Shown: piece by piece, positions 6,207 through 12,763 of the stretch
How the letters are laid out: each line of letters opens with the position of its first letter
How positions within the stretch are numbered: position 1 is the stretch's first letter
Assembly (NCBI GenBank): GCA_934408795.1
Contig: CAKRVQ010000013.1
Location: 1 to 13,305 of the forward strand
From: an uncultured Eubacteriales bacterium
Lineage (GTDB): Bacteria; Bacillota; Clostridia; Oscillospirales; Acutalibacteraceae
DNA length: 13,305 bases
Reading direction: 5' to 3'
The notes under the pieces: model-generated
The model's database searches: none
Told to the model about the DNA's origin: nothing
The model's input: the letters and a program-made list of their open reading frames with translations, nothing else
Translations under genes and position numbers: made by a program

Positions 6207-7402
6207 CCCTTGGAGCCCTTTGAGCCTTTAAACCCGAAGCTTTTTTCGGAAAGAATATTGCTGTTGATCGTGAACATTGTGTTTTTACGGCTTCTCTCTC
6301 TTGCGAACGCAAGCTCGATCAGGCGGTCTATCAGTTCGGGATATTTGACACCCGCAGCCTCCCAAAGATAGAAAGAAAGAGAACCGGGAATGGTATTTGC
6401 CTCGTTGACATAGACGCGGTCGTTATCATCGGCATCAAGAAGGAAATCTATACGGCAGACGCCCGAAGCGCCCATCGCAGCGAATGCACGCTTTGCGATA
6501 TCCCTTATTTCCTCGGTCTTTTCGGCGGGCAGATCGGCGGGGAGCTTTCTGCCTGCGGATGCCATTCCTTTACTTCCGCCCTGCTTTGTACGGTTCTCAC
6601 CGCGGTATTTATCATCGTATGAAAGTATCTTGTCATGCATCACGGGCTCTTCAAGGACCGATGCTTCCTGACTGTCGGCATTTCCGAGCACCGAGCAATT
6701 TATTTCCTTTAAGTGCGAGATCGCCCTTTCTACAAGCACCCTGTCGGAGAAAGAGCAGGCAAGGGTGATCGCCGCCTTGAGTTCCGTCCTGTTTTCGACT
6801 TTGGATATTCCGACGCTTGAGCCCAGATCCACCGGTTTTATTATCATCGGATAGCCGATTTCTTCTTCCGCTCGGGCGATTATCTCATCGGCGTTCGTCG
6901 AGTAATGTCTTCTTGAAAATGTAACACAGTCAAGAACCGGGAGTCCGTGCGCGCGGAGCACCTCTTTGAACACCGCCTTATCCATGCCGACGGCGGCAGA
7001 CAAAACATCGCATCCGACAAAAGGAACGCCGAGTACCGTAAGGTACCCTGCAATGCTTCCGTCCTCACAGTTGGTGCCGTGGACTATCGGAAAAGCAATA
7101 TCAACGGAAATATCGCGATTGCCGCCGAAAAATCCCTTTTTAAGCGGGCGTATGGCCGTTTTTCCGTCCTCCCTTACAAAGGTCGACGGGGTGCAGGAGG
7201 ACAACAACGCCTTCATATCCTTATACTTATCTATATCGAGCAGGGAGTCGCCCGTGTACAAGGTTCCGTCTTTTGCAAAATAAGAGGGAATCACATTGTA
7301 CTTTTCTCTGTTGAAGCTATGCATGGCCTGGACCGCGGAAATGATCGATATTTCGTGTTCCACCGAGGAGCAGCCGAAGATCACCGCCACATTGATTTTC
7401 AT
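6203..7402 (-). CDS. ddl: D-alanine--D-alanine ligase
   Basis: This cytoplasmic ATP-grasp enzyme joins two D-alanines for the end of the peptidoglycan stem peptide. Seen in 399 residues: the N-terminal signature FGCSSVEHEISIISA (9-23) with E15 at the E. coli DdlB E15 position, HGTNCEDGSIAGYLTVLG (108-125), the ATP-grasp strand KPVDLGSSVGIS (189-200), and VNEANTIPGSLSFYLWE (332-348) with Mg/phosphate ligands. The omega loop has SYDDKY (261-266), the Lys-Tyr pair expected for D-Ala rather than D-Lac use (family knowledge). The protein is longer than the ~310-360 residues usual for Ddl and ends in a low-complexity GFKGSKGSKG tail encoded by a 9-bp repeat. The ATG at 7402 follows an AGAGGT site at about 10 nt. 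Confidence 0.95.
   Translation of the reverse strand: MKINVAVIFGCSSVEHEISIISAVQAMHSFNREKYNVIPSYFAKDGTLYTGDSLLDIDKYKDMKALLSSCTPSTFVREDGKTAIRPLKKGFFGGNRDISVDIAFPIVHGTNCEDGSIAGYLTVLGVPFVGCDVLSAAVGMDKAVFKEVLRAHGLPVLDCVTFSRRHYSTNADEIIARAEEEIGYPMIIKPVDLGSSVGISKVENRTELKAAITLACSFSDRVLVERAISHLKEINCSVLGNADSQEASVLEEPVMHDKILSYDDKYRGENRTKQGGSKGMASAGRKLPADLPAEKTEEIRDIAKRAFAAMGASGVCRIDFLLDADDNDRVYVNEANTIPGSLSFYLWEAAGVKYPELIDRLIELAFARERSRKNTMFTINSNILSEKSFGFKGSKGSKG
6207..6233 (-). repeat. 9-bp repeat at the 3' end of ddl
   Basis: Plus strand units CCCTTGGAG, CCCTTTGAG and CCTTTAAAC. On the minus strand they encode the Ser-Lys-Gly / Phe-Lys-Gly tail of Ddl. They also place two purine-rich AAAGGG / AAGGGG stretches just before the GTG start of the CDF gene, so the repeat may act as its ribosome binding site. 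Confidence 0.6.
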
Positions 7403-7528
7403 AAGATCACTACCTCTTTCTTAAAAACCGCTTGAGCATTAAAAACAAATTATCAAGGTTTGGTGCCGCCTATGAATACCGTTTTCGGCATCAGCCGACA
7501 CATCGTAATATCTGCCGACAGGCACGCG
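7403..7528 (-). other. murF-ddl gap, no gene assigned
   Basis: A 126-nt gap that holds the ddl ribosome binding site (near 7412-7417) and AT-rich sequence on its ddl-proximal side. A 16-codon frame starting at 7503 (MCRLMPKTVFIGGTKP) is visible but unsupported. I see no terminator hairpin, so read-through from murF into ddl is likely. Confidence 0.4.
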
Positions 7529-9091
7529 TCAGCCGGCGTAATTATCGGGAAGGTCGTTTTCGAAAAGAACGACCGTATTTTCATCGCAGATCTCGCCGAG
7601 CAGAGTGACCGCGTCCGAGAACCGATCGACCGTGAGCACCCGCTCCGGGCTTCCTGTGAGCGCGTCCTTTACGCCCTCCAGCAGCGGCTCCGAGCGCTTT
7701 TTACCGACAAAGATCAAAATGTCGCATTTTTCCGCCGCTACCTTGCCGACGGTTCTGTTGGTCTCGTATTCTATGGCTCCGAGCTCCACGAGTCCCGGAG
7801 TGACGATCACCTTTTTCATATCCTTAAAGCTGCCGAGCACATTTATGGCTTCAAGGCAGCCCGCAGGGTTGGAATTATATGCATCGTCAAGCAGGGTCGA
7901 GCCGTTGATATAGGGCTTCATCTGCAGGCGGTGCTCAACGGGCCGTAACGAGGAGACCGCGAAAGCAATGTCTTCGGGGCTTTCTCCGAGGTCAAGCGCT
8001 ACCGCAGCGGCAGCGGTGATATTAAGGGCGTTATGTTTACCCAAAAGGGATGTCTTCAGCGGGAGGACAAGGTCGCCCCTGACAAGATCGAATGTCAGTC
8101 CCCGGGGTCCGTAAGATATGTTTTTCGCCCTGACCTCAGCCGATTTCAGTGTGCCGTATGTGACCGCACCGTATTCCTCCGCCTTTTCGGCAAGCATATC
8201 GTTATCGGCATTGAAATAAAGCTTTCCGCCGCGCTTTTTGACGCTGTCGGCAAGTTCAAGCTTTGTGGAGAGCACCGTTTCGATATTTCCGAAGGTCTCA
8301 AGGTGCTGCATACCGATCGAGGTGATGATACCGATATCGGGATTGCAGATGCGGCATATCTCATCGATATCGCCCTTCTTTTTCGCGCCCATTTCGGCTA
8401 TGAAGACCTCTGTCGGAGGTGTAAGATCCCCCCTCACCGTGCGGACGACGCCGAGCGGTGTATTATAACTCTCGGGAGTGGCGACGGTATTGTAGCGCTC
8501 CGAAAGTATTCTGAGCAGTATCGACTTTGTTCCCGTCTTTCCGTAGCTGCCTGTTATCCCCACGGTTTTCATTCCGCTATGTGCGGCAAGTATTTTTTTT
8601 GCATCCGCGATATATGCAGCCGCCACCGCTTTTTCGAACGGAGTATTGATGATCCTCGCCGCCGTTACGGTGACTGGCACCGCAAGTGACAGGACCTCCG
8701 CCGCGATAAAGAAACCTTTGCCGAACAAAGCTCCGAGGGTCACGGCACAGGCAAAGATCAGGCATTCGGTAAACAAAAGCCTCTTCACCCTTGCGGTAAG
8801 CACCAATTTTTTGATGGCCTTTTTTCTGTCAAGCACCGAAACATACAGTCTTACGAGGCACAGTGCGGCAAGTACCGCAAGCGGGATCGTCCATCCGAGA
8901 GCGGTAAACAGAACCGTTGCCGTAAGGGCAATAAGGGCCGTGACGGTCCTCTTGCCGAAGGCACCTTTCAGCCATTTTATGTATCTTGACAGATAGTATG
9001 AGCTTTGCTGCAGCATCATCAGATGCCGAAGCGAAGCGAAGACACCCGTAAGAGCGATGACAGCGACGCTGATGATCTCAACTGTTTTCAT
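7529..9091 (-). CDS. murF: Membrane-anchored MurF-like Mur ligase (UDP-MurNAc-tripeptide--D-Ala-D-Ala ligase)
   Basis: MurF adds D-Ala-D-Ala to the UDP-MurNAc tripeptide using ATP. The 520-residue protein has a hydrophobic N-terminal part of about 150 residues with four or five membrane segments (about 5-27, 50-86, 106-123, 127-148), absent from standard MurF (~450 residues). The Mur ligase core follows: P-loop GITGSYGKTGTKS (178-190), ESYNTPLGV, EMGAKKKGDIDE, TSIGMQHLETFGN, the LLGKHNALNITAAAA motif, and DDAYNSNPAGCLEAINVL as in MurF. It ends with ENDLPDNYAG. The ATG at 9091 has GGGAGG 8 nt upstream, inside the hydrolase gene, which it overlaps by 14 nt. ddl follows after 126 nt. MurF function is likely; a paralogue with a related substrate is possible because of the membrane part. 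Confidence 0.87.
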   Translation of the reverse strand: MKTVEIISVAVIALTGVFASLRHLMMLQQSSYYLSRYIKWLKGAFGKRTVTALIALTATVLFTALGWTIPLAVLAALCLVRLYVSVLDRKKAIKKLVLTARVKRLLFTECLIFACAVTLGALFGKGFFIAAEVLSLAVPVTVTAARIINTPFEKAVAAAYIADAKKILAAHSGMKTVGITGSYGKTGTKSILLRILSERYNTVATPESYNTPLGVVRTVRGDLTPPTEVFIAEMGAKKKGDIDEICRICNPDIGIITSIGMQHLETFGNIETVLSTKLELADSVKKRGGKLYFNADNDMLAEKAEEYGAVTYGTLKSAEVRAKNISYGPRGLTFDLVRGDLVLPLKTSLLGKHNALNITAAAAVALDLGESPEDIAFAVSSLRPVEHRLQMKPYINGSTLLDDAYNSNPAGCLEAINVLGSFKDMKKVIVTPGLVELGAIEYETNRTVGKVAAEKCDILIFVGKKRSEPLLEGVKDALTGSPERVLTVDRFSDAVTLLGEICDENTVVLFENDLPDNYAG

Positions 9092-9953
9092 CGTCTTTGC
9101 CTCCCAAAAAGCTTCTTAATATCGCGGTCGTTCTTCCCGGTTGTTCTATAAACGAGAAGTGACCCGTCCCCTCATAGACGCAGAGTCCCGTATCCTTTAT
9201 TCTGCTTTCTATCGTGTGTGCCATATACAGAGGAGTCGCGGTATCCTTATCTCCCCAGATCAAAAATGTGGGGCAGGTTATATTCCCGAGTATCGGGGTA
9301 ACATCATCATTCACAAGTTTTACAAGGGTCTTGCGCATGACCTCGGGCGCATCGCGGTAATCCTGCGAGCCGAAATGCGCGCGCAAGCGGTCAAGTGTAT
9401 CCGCGGTGCGATTTTTGAGCAGAGGCAGTGTAAGCACCCTTCTTGCCGTTTTATAGCAGGCTATCTTAAATGACTTTTTCAAGCTCTTTTTAGGCTTGAC
9501 GCCCGCAGCATCTATAAGTACCATTCTGCGGGGCGACACGATGCCCTCGCCTGCGAGCTTCATTGCGACCCTGCCGCCGTGAGAGTGACCGACAAGCGAC
9601 ACTTTTTCAAGACCGAGTCTGTCGATAAACTCGGCGGTCAGAGTCGCATAATCATCGGTGTCGAGCGGGTTTGCGGGCAGATCGCTTTTTCCGCAGCCGG
9701 GAAAATCGAGCGCCACAAAGCGAAGCTCCGAGGAAAGTGCATTTATAAAAGGTCTCCATATTTCCTTTGACGAGCCCCATCCGTGAAGGAGCAGCACGGT
9801 GTTGCCGCTCCCTTCGTCAAGGTAGCTCAGTTTAATTCCGTTTACGGTGATCTCCGTCAGAATCCCCTCCGAAAGGTTTGTTTTCGGCGGCAGGTGCCGC
9901 TTTGCCGACGGATCGCTCGGGGGAGTGCCCCGCGATTTCCGCCGCCGTTTCAC
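9078..9953 (-). CDS. Alpha/beta hydrolase
   Basis: An alpha/beta-fold hydrolase with a complete catalytic set, numbered from the GTG at 9953: oxyanion motif HGWG (57-60), nucleophile elbow GHSHGG with S124, acid D235 or D237 in WGDKDTATP, and H265 in GTGHFSF. There is no signal peptide, so it should be cytoplasmic; its substrate is unknown. Its stop overlaps the murF-like gene by 14 nt, which suggests a joint role with cell wall precursor synthesis (inference only). The true start is uncertain. The GTG at 9953 has no ribosome binding site and gives an Arg/Pro-rich 30-residue head unusual for the family. A strong GGAGGGG (9870-9864) inside the frame is followed by ATT and CTG (9860), which would begin the protein at TEITVNGIKLSYLDEG, a typical family start. 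Confidence 0.87.
   Translation of the reverse strand: MKRRRKSRGTPPSDPSAKRHLPPKTNLSEGILTEITVNGIKLSYLDEGSGNTVLLLHGWGSSKEIWRPFINALSSELRFVALDFPGCGKSDLPANPLDTDDYATLTAEFIDRLGLEKVSLVGHSHGGRVAMKLAGEGIVSPRRMVLIDAAGVKPKKSLKKSFKIACYKTARRVLTLPLLKNRTADTLDRLRAHFGSQDYRDAPEVMRKTLVKLVNDDVTPILGNITCPTFLIWGDKDTATPLYMAHTIESRIKDTGLCVYEGTGHFSFIEQPGRTTAILRSFLGGKDDENS
9864..9870 (-). promoter_or_regulatory. Internal strong ribosome binding site in the hydrolase gene
   Basis: GGAGGGG on the minus strand, with ATT and then CTG (9860-9858) directly after it and the hydrolase fold beginning a few codons later. No ATG, GTG or TTG follows at working distance. It is the only strong Shine-Dalgarno sequence near this gene's 5' end and suggests initiation at a rare start codon. 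Confidence 0.4.
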
Positions 9954-9989
9954 GCTGCCGCGACGATCGGCAACTATACATTATGTTAT

Positions 9990-9998
9990 ATTATATCA
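9990..9998 (-). promoter_or_regulatory. Extended -10 promoter of the hydrolase-murF-ddl operon
   Basis: The minus strand reads TGATATAAT, an extended -10 (TGn-TATAAT) in a very AT-rich stretch (9971-10020). No good -35 stands at 17 nt, which is acceptable for an extended -10 promoter. The expected start near 9983 is about 30 nt before the GTG at 9953 and about 120 nt before the CTG at 9860. Confidence 0.5.
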
Positions 9999-10063
9999 AA
10001 GTATGTTACAAATTAAAAGAGGTTTTTCGGGCGAGAAGGGCATTTGAGCGAAAAAAATTAAAG

Positions 10064-10103
10064 GCGCCCGTCGCGGCGCGCGAAAGTGCGCGGCGGTGGG
10101 CGT
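10064..10103 (+). ncRNA. Long GNRA-capped hairpin, possible small plus-strand RNA
   Basis: Read on the plus strand, bases 64-81 pair with 86-103 (add 10000) around a GAAA loop, with one G-G mismatch and four G-U pairs. As minus-strand RNA the G-U pairs become C-A mismatches and the loop becomes TTTC, so the fold favours a plus-strand transcript. Downstream, the 10150-10175 hairpin followed by CTGACTTTT could end such a transcript. No convincing plus-strand promoter is seen, and a DNA-level element is equally possible. The hairpin lies in the 374-nt gene-free spacer 9954-10327. Confidence 0.35.
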
Positions 10104-10143
10104 CCGTAAAGCGTGAGTTATGTAAGGGTGCAGCCTTTGCATG

Positions 10144-10175
10144 AAAAAAGCCTGCAAATCGATTCTTTTGCAGGC
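10144..10175 (-). terminator. Rho-independent terminator after feoA
   Basis: A 9-bp perfect stem GCCTGCAAA / TTTGCAGGC (10150-10158 with 10167-10175) with an 8-nt loop, followed on the minus strand by six T. It ends minus-strand transcription coming from feoA and separates it from the hydrolase operon. The plus-strand side is followed by CTGACTTTT, so weak termination in that direction is possible. Confidence 0.85.
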
Positions 10176-10200
10176 CTGACTTTTATTCCTTATACATTTG

Positions 10201-10320
10201 TACCCTTATCTCTTTATCCCTTTATCACTTCTGTTATCCCTTATGTCCGTTCTGTCCCTTTGACCCCTTCGACCCTTTGCCGTTTTGCCTTTGTCCTTTC
10301 ACCTTTTTACCCTTTGTCGG
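10201..10320. repeat. Degenerate ~9-bp-period pyrimidine tract downstream of feoA
   Basis: A run of CCCTT-like units. It is strictest at 10235-10279: TATCCCTTA, TGTCCGTTC, TGTCCCTTT, GACCCCTTC, GACCCTTTG. The flanks keep the theme with small shifts. On the transcribed strand it is purine-rich (GGGTCAAAG-like) and lies in the feoA 3' untranslated region, between the stop codon and the terminator. Confidence 0.7.
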
Positions 10321-10327
10321 CGTTTAT

Positions 10328-10561
10328 TCAGACAAGCTCAACGGTTATGGTCTTACAGAGGCTTCTGCGGAAAGAAAAGACCCCGTCGCCGAGCAAAAAC
10401 GCCTTGGGATCGCTGAAAGGGGACACCGCCCACAGTGATATATGAGCACCCTCCTCAAGCCCTATATCGCGGAGGCGTCTGTCAGTTTCCCGGTCGCCCG
10501 TCATCTTCTTTACCTTTGCGGTCTCACCGGACTTCAGATCGTCAAGTGTCAGTATTTCCAT
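10328..10561 (-). CDS. feoA: Stand-alone FeoA-domain protein
   Basis: A 77-residue SH3-like FeoA protein (MEILTLDDLKSGETAKVKKM..., RRLRDIGLEEGAHISLW, then FLLGDGVFSFRRSLCKTITVEL). FeoA proteins help the ferrous iron transporter FeoB at the inner face of the membrane. The RLRDIGLEEG element is the typical core. The ATG at 10561 is chosen because GGGGGAG stands 8 nt upstream; a longer frame from 10600 would put that site inside the gene. No feoB is next to it: it is flanked by the helicase loader gene upstream and its own terminator downstream, so it is a single-gene unit or read through from dnaC. It may serve a distant feoB or be one of the solo FeoA-like proteins. Confidence 0.88.
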   Translation of the reverse strand: MEILTLDDLKSGETAKVKKMTGDRETDRRLRDIGLEEGAHISLWAVSPFSDPKAFLLGDGVFSFRRSLCKTITVELV

Positions 10562-10601
10562 GGCCGTCTCTCCCCCGAATGTGACAGTTTGCACTCCCAC
10601 A

Positions 10602-10665
10602 TGATATATTACACTTTATTCGAAGGCGGGAAGGTGTGCTATTATTTCATATAATGCGATACCGC
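10602..10665 (-). promoter_or_regulatory. AT-rich likely promoter region of feoA
   Basis: AT-rich DNA between dnaC and feoA with minus-strand TAATAT / TATATC boxes near 10600-10615 and a small inverted repeat ATTAT-atgaa-ATAAT near 10650-10665. No clean -35/-10 pair at 16-18 nt and no recognisable Fur or DtxR site. Confidence 0.3.
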
Positions 10666-10735
10666 CGTCTTTTTCCGCGAGAGCAGGAATCGACAACACG
10701 GAGAATATCGGGGGTGTCGGTGTTTTCGGTGCGGA

Positions 10736-11701
10736 TTACTTCGGGGCAAACTGTTTTAATTGCCTGATATCGTTTCCGAGAAATCTTCTGCAGGTGTAAT
10801 TCCCGATGAATCTGGAAACGATCCTCGGATCGTAGCGCTTTTCAAGCTCCTCAAGATCCATATTGGTATTTACTATGGTTGAGAGCCCCTTGGTAAGTCT
10901 TGTGTTTATGATATTGTATACCGTGGAGTTGACCGGTGCTGTCTTTATCTCGGTGCCCAGATCGTCTATTATCAACAGATCGCAGCCGAGCAATTTGTTT
11001 ACATAATCTCCGCTGCCGTTCCAGTCCATTTCTTCCCTTACCGCCCTCGACAACAGGTTTTGCGCCGAACCGTAGATCACGGTGTAGCCTTTGAACAAAA
11101 GTTCCGACGCTACGGCGAATGACAGGTGCGTTTTGCCGAGTCCGCTCTCTCCCGTAAAGAGAAGATTTTTACCTTCCGGGAAGTTGTCACAGAAATCTCG
11201 GCATATCTTCAATGTGGTTGACATAACCTTGCGAGGCGAATATCCCGCCTCATTTACTTCCTCGGGGTACCACTCAAGAGAAAAATTGGAAAAATCGGCG
11301 TTGAGGCGCGCCATATCTCCGAAGGTGTTTTCGAATGAAATCCTCTTTGCCTCGTTTATGACGCAGTCGCACAAAGCCCCGTTACTGTATCCTGTATCGG
11401 AGCATTTTTTGCATCTTCTTTCGGGTGATTCCGGGACTCCCGCCCTTTTCATCACCGCTTTACGCTTTTCGGAAAACAGTTCGGCGCGTTCCTTAAGGGA
11501 CTTGATCGCTGCGTCGTTCCCCGACATGGCGGTAACCGCTATGCGGGCGCCGATCTTGGAAAGGTTTGATTCGGCGTCCCTGTACTCATGATCGCTTTCC
11601 CTCAGTGCCGACAGTCTTTTTTCGTACTCCCTGTCTTCGCGTGCACGCAGCGAGTTCACCGCCTCCAATGCGGCATTCAGCGCGTTATTGTCCATTCCCA
11701 T
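10736..11701 (-). CDS. DnaC/DnaI-family ATPase, replicative helicase loader
   Basis: A 321-residue AAA+ loader that would deliver the replicative helicase to DNA. A charged, helical N-terminal part (to about 90) is followed by a four-cysteine zinc site (C97, C100, C111, C113 in CKKCSDTGYSNGALCDC), as in Bacillus DnaI. The ATPase core has Walker A GESGLGKTH (184-192), Walker B LLIIDDLGTE (242-251), the arginine-finger region VSRFIGNYTCRRF and a basic end. The ATG at 11701 is preferred because GAGGGAG lies 6 nt upstream, inside the end of the dnaD-like gene; a GTG at 11716 and an ATG at 11695 are alternatives. It starts 1 nt after the upstream stop, so it is coupled to dnaD, its usual partner in Clostridia. 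Confidence 0.92.
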   Translation of the reverse strand: MGMDNNALNAALEAVNSLRAREDREYEKRLSALRESDHEYRDAESNLSKIGARIAVTAMSGNDAAIKSLKERAELFSEKRKAVMKRAGVPESPERRCKKCSDTGYSNGALCDCVINEAKRISFENTFGDMARLNADFSNFSLEWYPEEVNEAGYSPRKVMSTTLKICRDFCDNFPEGKNLLFTGESGLGKTHLSFAVASELLFKGYTVIYGSAQNLLSRAVREEMDWNGSGDYVNKLLGCDLLIIDDLGTEIKTAPVNSTVYNIINTRLTKGLSTIVNTNMDLEELEKRYDPRIVSRFIGNYTCRRFLGNDIRQLKQFAPK

Positions 11702-11702
11702 T

Positions 11703-12296
11703 TCAATCTCCCTCACCCGACATCATCATTTGCTCGGCAAGTTTTATATCATACGCTCCGCCGCGCTTTCCCGACGCGGTCTTTGCGGCGGCACCCCTTT
11801 GTCCGCGGCCGGGCGCCGTTGTTACGTCGGAACCCGCCGAAGAGCCTTTGCTCCCCGCCGCCGCGTTCGCGGACCCCGAGGCTGTATTGTTCCTGACCTC
11901 TTCGACCGAGGTGAAGCCCGCCGAGCGCCAATTCTCAATCACCTTGTTCACATAACGAAGATCCAGCCTTGTCTTCTGATCCACGCAGACATTATATGCT
12001 TCTCTCAGCAGTTCGAACGGGGTATTCCACTCCTCCACCCACTTATACGACAGTTCCTCTTCCCTGTCGCTCGGTCGGCGATGCGGTATTCCCATTGCCC
12101 TTTCAACGGTAGCCCAAGCGCTCTTGCGTGCCTTTCTCATCACAAGATAATCCTCTGCCTGCTTGACATCGGAAATGCCTGCGTCTATCCACTCCATTGC
12201 CGTTCTTTCTATATTCCCTATCCTGAAATTGTTCTCGGCATAGGCATGTTCAAACAACATAAGCATCAGCGGGACCGACACGCCCTCATCGTCATA
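11703..12296 (-). CDS. dnaD: DnaD-family replication protein, C-terminal part after the frameshift
   Basis: A frame of about 197 residues that continues the DnaD protein but has no start of its own: YDDEGVSVPLMLMLFEHAYA, then IERTAMEWIDAGISDVKQAEDYL finishes the first DnaD C-domain, and WNTPFELLREAYNVCVDQKT...RYVNKVIENWRSAGFTSVEEV is a second copy of the same domain type. A Gly/Ala/Ser-rich linker and a C-terminal KLAEQMMMSGEGD follow. DnaD C-domains bind DNA and help load the helicase with the following gene product. The preceding half is in the other frame and ends in TGA at 12292-12294. Joined, the two give about 341 residues, normal for Clostridial two-domain DnaD proteins. Confidence 0.75.
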   Translation of the reverse strand, partial: YDDEGVSVPLMLMLFEHAYAENNFRIGNIERTAMEWIDAGISDVKQAEDYLVMRKARKSAWATVERAMGIPHRRPSDREEELSYKWVEEWNTPFELLREAYNVCVDQKTRLDLRYVNKVIENWRSAGFTSVEEVRNNTASGSANAAAGSKGSSAGSDVTTAPGRGQRGAAAKTASGKRGGAYDIKLAEQMMMSGEGD

Positions 12297-12729
12297 GCCA
12301 GACAATCGTAGAGGATTCACTCTGTTTAAGCGCCCTGCCGAATTTCTTTTGTGCCTCCTGCAAAAGGAAGGCGATCTCGGGGCTTTCAAGACCCCGTCTC
12401 ACCGTTTCGTTTCGGTCGGGCTTCACGGTCTCCGCCCTTACCGCCCTGCGTTTTTCGGAGGTCTCGGTCTCCGCCTTCATACTCGGTTTTTCTTCGGAGG
12501 AGAGAAGACCGCAATCCGTCCAAAACGAGAGTGCGCTCTCCGCCTCCTCGGGCGACACCCTGAAAAGCTCGGCTGCCTGTTCCGAGGTGAAGCCGCCGGC
12601 GCCGTTTTTGCAAGCCCAAAGCAGCATCCTCAACTGTATATCGGAGGCGATCTTCAGGTATTCCCCCGCCGCCCTTTCGGGTATTGAGATGAACCCTCCG
12701 TCAGGGAAAGGGTTTATAAGAAATTTCAT
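12292..12729 (-). CDS. dnaD: DnaD-family replication protein, N-terminal part before the frameshift
   Basis: A 145-codon frame: MKFLINPFPDGGFISIPERA begins a winged-helix N-domain (LLWACKNGAGGFTSEQAAELFRVSPEEAESALSFWTDCGLL), then a charged linker and the start of the first DnaD C-domain (QEAQKKFGRALKQSESSTIVWL). The frame ends at TGA (12294-12292) in the middle of that domain, and the remainder continues in another frame. The ATG at 12729 has AAGGA about 10 nt upstream; the longer frame from 12936 runs through a palindromic spacer and is rejected. The break is either a real mutation, an assembly error or, less likely, recoding. The gene is the first of a dnaD-dnaC pair. Confidence 0.75.
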   Translation of the reverse strand: MKFLINPFPDGGFISIPERAAGEYLKIASDIQLRMLLWACKNGAGGFTSEQAAELFRVSPEEAESALSFWTDCGLLSSEEKPSMKAETETSEKRRAVRAETVKPDRNETVRRGLESPEIAFLLQEAQKKFGRALKQSESSTIVWL

Positions 12730-12763
12730 TTTTTTACTATCCTTTTTTAAGGTTTTTTCAGAA

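Noticed and set aside
7453..7503. Short frame MCRLMPKTVFIGGTKP between murF and ddl
   Set aside because: Only 16 codons, no ribosome binding site and no family known to me; it could be a relic but cannot be supported.
10602..10665. Fur or DtxR operator in front of feoA
   Set aside because: The AT-rich inverted repeat does not match either consensus well enough.
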